From Monoraphidium neglectum (lineage: Eukaryota; Chlorophyta; Chlorophyceae; Sphaeropleales; Selenastraceae): a DNA stretch of 24,928 nt. The translations under genes were made by a program, and so were the position numbers. Below, piece by piece: positions 21,201 to 24,928 of the stretch. How positions within the stretch are numbered: position 1 is the stretch's first letter; each line of letters starts with the position of its first letter. The notes beneath the pieces were generated by a model. That model was not told where the DNA came from and made no database searches. It saw only the letters and a list, made by a program, of their open reading frames with translations. The stretch is from the NCBI RefSeq assembly GCF_000611645.1, contig NW_014013445.1:13715-38642 (forward strand), in the 5' to 3' direction.

Positions 21201-23329
21201 TGACGCCTCACCTCCGGGTGCCCGCCCGAGCGCCCTCGCAGCCTCCAGCAAGCCCGCCACCGCCACCAGCGCCGCCTCTGAGTCCTCCTCTCCGGCCTTC
21301 CCGCCACCGCCACCGCGCCCCGTCGTTCCAGTGGCGGCGCCCGCCGCGACGGCATCGGCACATGATAGGCTGCCTGAAAGGGCTCTGCCCTTTGCGGCCG
21401 CGAGGAGGCGGTCAAAGAGCTGGTCCTGGTCAAACCTATGCGCGATGCACAGGAACGTCTGCAGGCACAAGGGGAGGACGGCCAGCAGCAGAGGAAGGCT
21501 GGGTTGGCAGCAGCGGTTGCACGCTTTTGCACCTCTCCCGGCTCGCACGCAGGTTGGAAAACCAGCGGGGTGCGCCAGTCAAACACTGGTCAACTCCGAT
21601 GCAGGTGCCGCGCCGCTCGCCCTGCAGGCACGACAACGCTGATCGAGCGGCGCGGACATGTCGGACCTGGTGCAAGCGGGGCCTAAGCAGCTGCAAGGCA
21701 GCCCTCGCATCGAAAACCGCCTCCTCGGCCGGCCCGCCCGCCTCAGGCGCCGCTGCAGCCTCGCCGCCCCCGAGCGCCCGCGCCGGCCCCTCGGTGCGCG
21801 CGAGCTCGGACAACGCGGCCAGCGCGGGCGCCGCCAGGGCTTGTGCCTCATCCAAGACCGCCTGCAGCGCAGCCGGCACGCCGCCTGGCTCCCGCCGCAG
21901 CGGCGGCCCGTCGCTGCAGGCGGTCACCAGCACAGAAAGAAGCGTCCTCAGCCGCGCAATGTCGTCCGGCAGGGCCCCCACCGCCTCTCGCACGGCGGCC
22001 GCACTGGCAGGCCCACCAGCCGCGCCCTGCTGCGCGGGGCCCGTCCCCTGGCCCGTCGCCGGGGCCCCCGCCGCCCGCCGCTCCCCCGCGGCCGCCAGCA
22101 GTGGCCGCAGGGCCGCCAGCTCCCCGCGCGCGGCGGCGAGCGCCGCCGCCGCCGCGGGGTCGGGCGGCACGGGGTCGAGCGCGTGCAGGGATATCAGGTG
22201 GTCGATGCGGGCGAGCCCCTCCTCTAGGAACGCGAGCGCCTGCTCCGGCAAATTCTGCTGATGGCGCTGCGGCAGAGCCGGCGTGCTGCCCGACGGGGCG
22301 CCGACGCCGGGGTCGGGGCCGGGGGCATCGCCGGGAGAGGCGGCCGCCGCCGACAGCGCTCCGTGGTAGCAGCGCGCGGCGAGGGCGTAGAGCCGCGCGC
22401 GCCAGGGCAGGAAGCGTGGCGCCGCCAGCGTCAGGTGCGCCTCCATGGCCTGTTGACCACGCCGCGTTTGATCGCTGAGCAAAGTAAGCAGCCCGACATG
22501 CGAGTGCGTTTGTGGGCGCTTCGCGCTGTGATGGTTCCACCCAGATCGTCGCCCACAGCACGCCAGCTGGCCCCTGGAGTCATGCGCTCACCCTGCAGCC
22601 CGGTCAACAATCTGTCGCAGCGACCCCATGTGCCTTTGTTTGCACCCCAAGCTGATGGTCACCAGCGCGGGGATGCGTCGACCGTCGTCGACCCCCCCCT
22701 TCCCTACGCACCTTGGCTGCAAACACAGCGTATTGGAGCGCCTGCCCGCAAAACCCCGCCGCCGCCAGCGGCTCGGCCAGGCCGGCGATTGCGGCCGCCG
22801 CATCATGCGCCAGGTGGTACAGCGCCTCGTGCGGCAGCGCCGTCATCGCCGCGGCCTTCGCGTCCCGGAGCGCCGCGAGCGCCGCCGCGAGCGTGTTGAC
22901 GTGGCGGAGGTGAGGGTCGCGCGCGAGGGCGGCGCCGCCTTGGCAGGCAGCCAGGCCCAGGGCCGCTTGCACGTGGAGTTCGAGGTCTGAGACTGCAGCT
23001 GGTTGTGCTGTTGGTGCGCTTTTGGGGGGGCTTGTCCCGTTGCAGAGGCCGAGGGCGAGGACCGGTGCAAAGCATGCGCTCGCCGCGAGGGCGAGGTGCC
23101 CCCGCGCCTGCAGCGCCGCGCCCGCCGCGACCGCGCGGCGGGCCCACGGCGCCGCGGGCAGGCGCGGGGGCGCGTAGTAGGCGACGGCGTCGCGCAGGCG
23201 CTCGCCGGCGCGGCGGCAGGCGAGCGTCGCGTCGTGCGCGCTGGGCGGCGGGGGCGGGTCGGGCAGTGCCGCGGCGGTCTTGGCGATGGCTGCGTCCAGT
23301 GCCGCAGCAACCGCCGCCACCTCCCCCAT
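7661..23329 (-). CDS. CFAP54: Cilia- and flagella-associated protein 54 (central-apparatus C1d projection), complete 22-exon model
   Basis: Exons: 23329-22712, 22449-21667, 21458-21212, 21032-20719, 20541-20412, 20077-19830, 19495-19379, 19100-18821, 18566-18483, 18092-17593, 17361-16553, 16343-14785, 14641-14481, 14266-13895, 13661-13602, 13198-13109, 12869-12571, 12379-10915, 10548-10192, 9971-8987, 8809-8526, 8203-7661. All phases close: 3434 aa, near the roughly 3,100 of known CFAP54. An in-frame TAG just upstream supports ATG 23329. Family marks: RFLPWRARLYALAARCYH (about residue 220, N-terminal DUF4486-type helical region); GANPYQRALLLTQM; APPQQPMLLQRG; the fibronectin III-like EGLKGN + TYTFALAAYDDKGELIGELG (about 925-950); TPR-like LGDVYAHFGMWDKAAASW; VELWPGADLFGGNDAYR; LCISLSGTADYVGAL. 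CFAP54 works with CFAP46, CFAP74 and CFAP221 in C1d and is needed for normal beating. Long Ala, Gly and Gln linkers are additions. Intron 20 is the least sure junction. Confidence 0.87.
8810..8986 (-). other. CFAP54 intron 20 with coding-like content and an in-frame TAA
   Basis: The chosen splice (donor GTGGGT at 8986, acceptor ACAAACAG ending at 8810) is phase 1 on both sides. The intron length is a multiple of three, and the exon 20 frame stays open to a TAA at 8885-8883. The same frame then reopens and reads smoothly into exon 21 (VLMHTSSLVVRDQQTG just before the acceptor). No AG that would reach this frame exists between the TAA and that segment, so it cannot be included by a normal splice. 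Confidence 0.5.
9261..9299 (-). repeat. CAG/CTG trinucleotide repeat encoding poly-Gln in CFAP54 exon 20
   Basis: Thirteen uninterrupted CTG units on the plus strand, read as CAG in the gene, code for a Gln run at about residues 3056-3070, extended by flanking Gln-Pro-Gln residues. The pure repeat is likely to vary in length between strains. It sits in a Gln/Gly/Ala-rich linker before the helical C-terminal part. Confidence 0.95.
11630..12105 (-). repeat. Low-complexity block (poly-Ala, poly-Gly, poly-Gln) in CFAP54 exon 18
   Basis: The exon stays open through three kinds of simple coding repeat. GCN runs give about a dozen Ala near 11640-11690, GGC runs give eight Gly near 12018-12045, and CAG-type runs give Gln/His stretches near 11955-11980 and 12060-12100. 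Between the poly-Gly and poly-Ala blocks lies a more ordinary segment (STWPGAPQNRRCVVVMSSGR), so the block is made of several linkers and not one. Confidence 0.85.
13278..13341. repeat. Pure GT/CA microsatellite in CFAP54 intron 15
   Basis: About 30 uninterrupted GT units on the plus strand, the cleanest microsatellite of the window. It lies inside the 403-nt intron between exons 15 and 16, the longest intron in this gene. Confidence 0.95.
13587..13601. repeat. Short CA repeat forming the donor of CFAP54 intron 15
   Basis: Exon 15 ends GAG and is followed on the minus strand by GTGTGTGTGTGTGTG, so the first repeat unit is itself the GT donor. Every second base offers another GT, but only the first gives the right phase with exon 16. 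Confidence 0.85.
13786..13884. repeat. Imperfect CA/GT microsatellite in CFAP54 intron 14
   Basis: About 100 bp of CA-rich alternating sequence with CG, TA and ATGCATGTGCGCATGC interruptions. It lies about 10 bp from the intron 14 donor (AAG|GTGTGTTGGGG, intron beginning at 13894). The purine-pyrimidine alternation with CG steps is the kind of tract that can adopt Z-DNA. Confidence 0.9.
18101..18212. repeat. Imperfect GT/CA microsatellite in CFAP54 intron 9
   Basis: About 110 bp, mainly GT on the plus strand with GCG and TAT interruptions. It begins within 10 bp of the intron 9 acceptor (CTCATGCACAG, ending at 18093), so on the transcribed strand a CA tract stands where a pyrimidine tract would normally be. 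Confidence 0.9.
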
Positions 23330-23626
23330 GATGAATCGTAATCTCTGTTGCTAGCAAGCCTCAAGGCCGCGAGTACTCCATCACGAAAGTGCTTCCAGAT
23401 CACATCCGCGGTCAAACATGGCAAGATCGAATAAGAACCTGCAGATAAGCATGCTCGCTTTTGACATCAGCATCTTGTTGGCTTTTGGCCATGATTATGG
23501 CGGCGGTGTGTGGAAGGCGAAGCTGCCAGCCCTCGTTTGAGCCCTGTGTCGCACGTGCGGCTGTAGACTGAGCATCAAGTATTCGCGTATTGCGTCAGAT
23601 AATACATACAAACACATCTGAGAATC
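23330..23626. promoter_or_regulatory. Divergent intergenic region between CFAP54 and the plus-strand gene
   Basis: About 297 bp of lower-GC sequence separates two start codons pointing away from each other, so it should contain both 5' UTRs and promoters. The most marked element is a perfect 10-bp palindrome, TTGCTAGCAA at 23348-23357, about 20 bp upstream of the CFAP54 ATG. No clear TATA box was seen. The right border depends on the tentative start of the plus-strand gene. Confidence 0.5.
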
Positions 23627-24928
23627 ATGGAGGCTGCGGCGACGAGCTCGCGCAGATCCAGCAATCATGACCAGCAGCCCGCGGCATCCATGCTTCACCA
23701 GCTGATCGCGAGCATGGTGATTTCTATGGAGGATCAGGGAGTGGTCACGCAGGAGTCTGGAAAGGTGGGCGACGGTGGAGCGGTCAGCTGGTGCCGTGCT
23801 GACGTCGTCTTGCGCGATTCAAAGCCGACAAGAGCGTTTCAGATCAGCATGTAATAATTGCTTGCAGCACTCAGGAGGCATACGGACGGGCGCGCGGCCG
23901 CAGTGTCCGCGCATCCCTATTCCGCCTGCTGCCGTCGCTTGACCGCTGCACAGTGCGCCAAGCGCATGCGCCGCGCCTCGCATCGCACCAGATCGTGGGC
24001 GGCGTGGCACTGGCGCAGCCCTACTATGTGGGCGCCCTCTATTCCGAGGGCCGCGCCCCGGACGCGGCCGCTGCGGCTGGGCCGCGCCACGTGATGCTGA
24101 CTGCACACGGCGACAGCGGCATCGAGCTGGTCGCGGCGTCCCAGGTGCCACTGCCCCCGCAACCACGCCCGACGCAGCTGTGCCTGTCATGGACCCCACA
24201 TGTGCCTGCCTGCTTGCCGATCACCGGCAGCGAAACCAAGCAGTAGGCCAGGCCGCTTCATGGCAACTCCTGCATTCACCTGCAGCCGCGAGGTCCCCAC
24301 ATCCCCTCCAAACGACCCTGCCGCACCTGGAACCCCCTGCACCTCCTATTGGGCAACCACCAACATTCCCAGGACGAGCTGCAGGAGGGCCGCCCCCACC
24401 TGCCCCGCGAGTCCGCCGTGCTGGCCCAGCTGCTGTCCCCCGCCGCCATCACCACCTACCACTGGGGGCGCCCGCCCGGCGTCGTCGTTTTTGGCTGCCT
24501 GGCGGGCGACGACGACGCGCTCGACCGCTGCGAGGGCGCGGGCGTGCCCGTGTCGCCGTCGATGGTGGGGCCGCACGCGGAGGAGCTCATCACGCAGCTG
24601 CAGGTGTTCTTCAAGCAGTACCGCTTCCCGGAGCACAAGGCGTTTATTCTGTGAGCGGGGGGCAACGGGGTGGGGTGGGGATGCTTGGGGGCGCGCGCGC
24701 ACGTGGGCTGGCGGGTACATGGGTGTGGGAGTCGTTTGGTCATCAGGGCGATCGGGCAGCTGATGCAGCCCCACTGCAACACATCGGGTTGGCCGACTCG
24801 GCGCCGCGCTGCGTGCTGTCTCATGTTGCCGCCCCTGCCGCAGCATGGACTGGGGCTTCATGGTGTTTGGGGACGACCTGGAGGGCGCCGCCGCCGCCTA
24901 CGACGCCGCCATCCGCACACACCTCATG
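23627..24928 (+). CDS. Unidentified protein, 5' part, cut by right window edge
   Basis: Tentative exons: 23627-23790, 23868-24144, 24373-24650 and 24844-24928 (continues). The last three are well supported: acceptors TTGCTTGCAG, CATTCCCAG and CTGCCGCAG, donors CAG|GTGCCA and CT|GTGAGC, with matching phases 2, 0 and 2. The first exon and its donor (TG|GTGCCG) are the weak part. The deduced protein (268 residues so far) looks conserved and globular: IVGGVALAQPYYVGALY, HVMLTAHGDSGIELVAAS, ITTYHWGRPPGVVVFG, GVPVSPSMVGPHAEEL, FFKQYRFPEHKAFILMDWG, FMVFGDDLEGAAAAYDAAI. I do not recognise it. The pattern 'PVSPSMVG...AFIL..WG.MVFGDDLE.A' faintly recalls class II aldolase/adducin C-termini, but the metal-binding His residues are not there. 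There is no signal peptide or membrane segment. Confidence 0.6.

Noticed and set aside
21200..22261. Long plus-strand open frame (353 codons) opposite CFAP54 exons 2-3
   Set aside because: It is Ala/Arg/Pro-rich with no motif, and is a shadow of a real exon in GC-rich DNA. The minus strand has matching family motifs and splice sites.
24373..24928. Class II aldolase/adducin assignment for the plus-strand gene
   Set aside because: Only a loose pattern match near the C-terminal part. The His residues that bind zinc in that family are absent, so I leave it unnamed.

Overview
The window looks like nuclear DNA of a GC-rich green alga (Chlorophyta). The evidence is intron-rich genes with short GT-AG introns (about 80-400 nt), Ala/Gly/Pro/Gln-rich low-complexity linkers, GT/CA microsatellites inside introns, a TGTAA polyadenylation-type signal, plastid lipid and chlorophyll-related genes, and a flagellar axoneme gene. 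A volvocine or sphaeroplealean chlorophyte would fit, but the species cannot be told from the sequence. No tRNA, rRNA, CRISPR array, prokaryotic operon or intact transposon was seen.

Layout: (1) 1-719, minus, 5' part of a plastid-lipid-associated (PAP/fibrillin) protein that runs off the left edge. (2) 1346-3581, minus, a four-exon chlorophyllase-type alpha/beta hydrolase, about 516 aa. (3) 4622-7304, minus, a seven-exon TLC-domain membrane protein of the TLCD4/TMEM56 kind, 279 aa, with one GC-AG intron. (4) 7661-23329, minus, a very large gene that I resolve into 22 exons (3434 aa), all in compatible phase, and identify as CFAP54/FAP54, a subunit of the C1d projection of the ciliary central apparatus. 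(5) 23627 to the right edge, plus, a divergently transcribed gene of unknown function, cut by the window end.

The gene models were built by hand: for each intron I chose a donor and acceptor and checked that the phases agree. All 21 CFAP54 introns, all 6 TLC-gene introns and the 3 chlorophyllase introns close in frame. The weakest points are CFAP54 intron 20, the first intron of the plus-strand gene, and the 3' half of the last chlorophyllase exon. The long antisense open frames over CFAP54 are by-products of high GC.

Functionally the window is a mix: plastid and membrane-lipid genes lie next to one giant motility gene, and nothing suggests a physical gene cluster. No convincing new multi-gene system was found. 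The best candidates for a second look are the unidentified plus-strand gene, the possible alternative exon with an in-frame stop near the CFAP54 3' end, the GC-AG intron, and related sequence shared by introns of two different genes.
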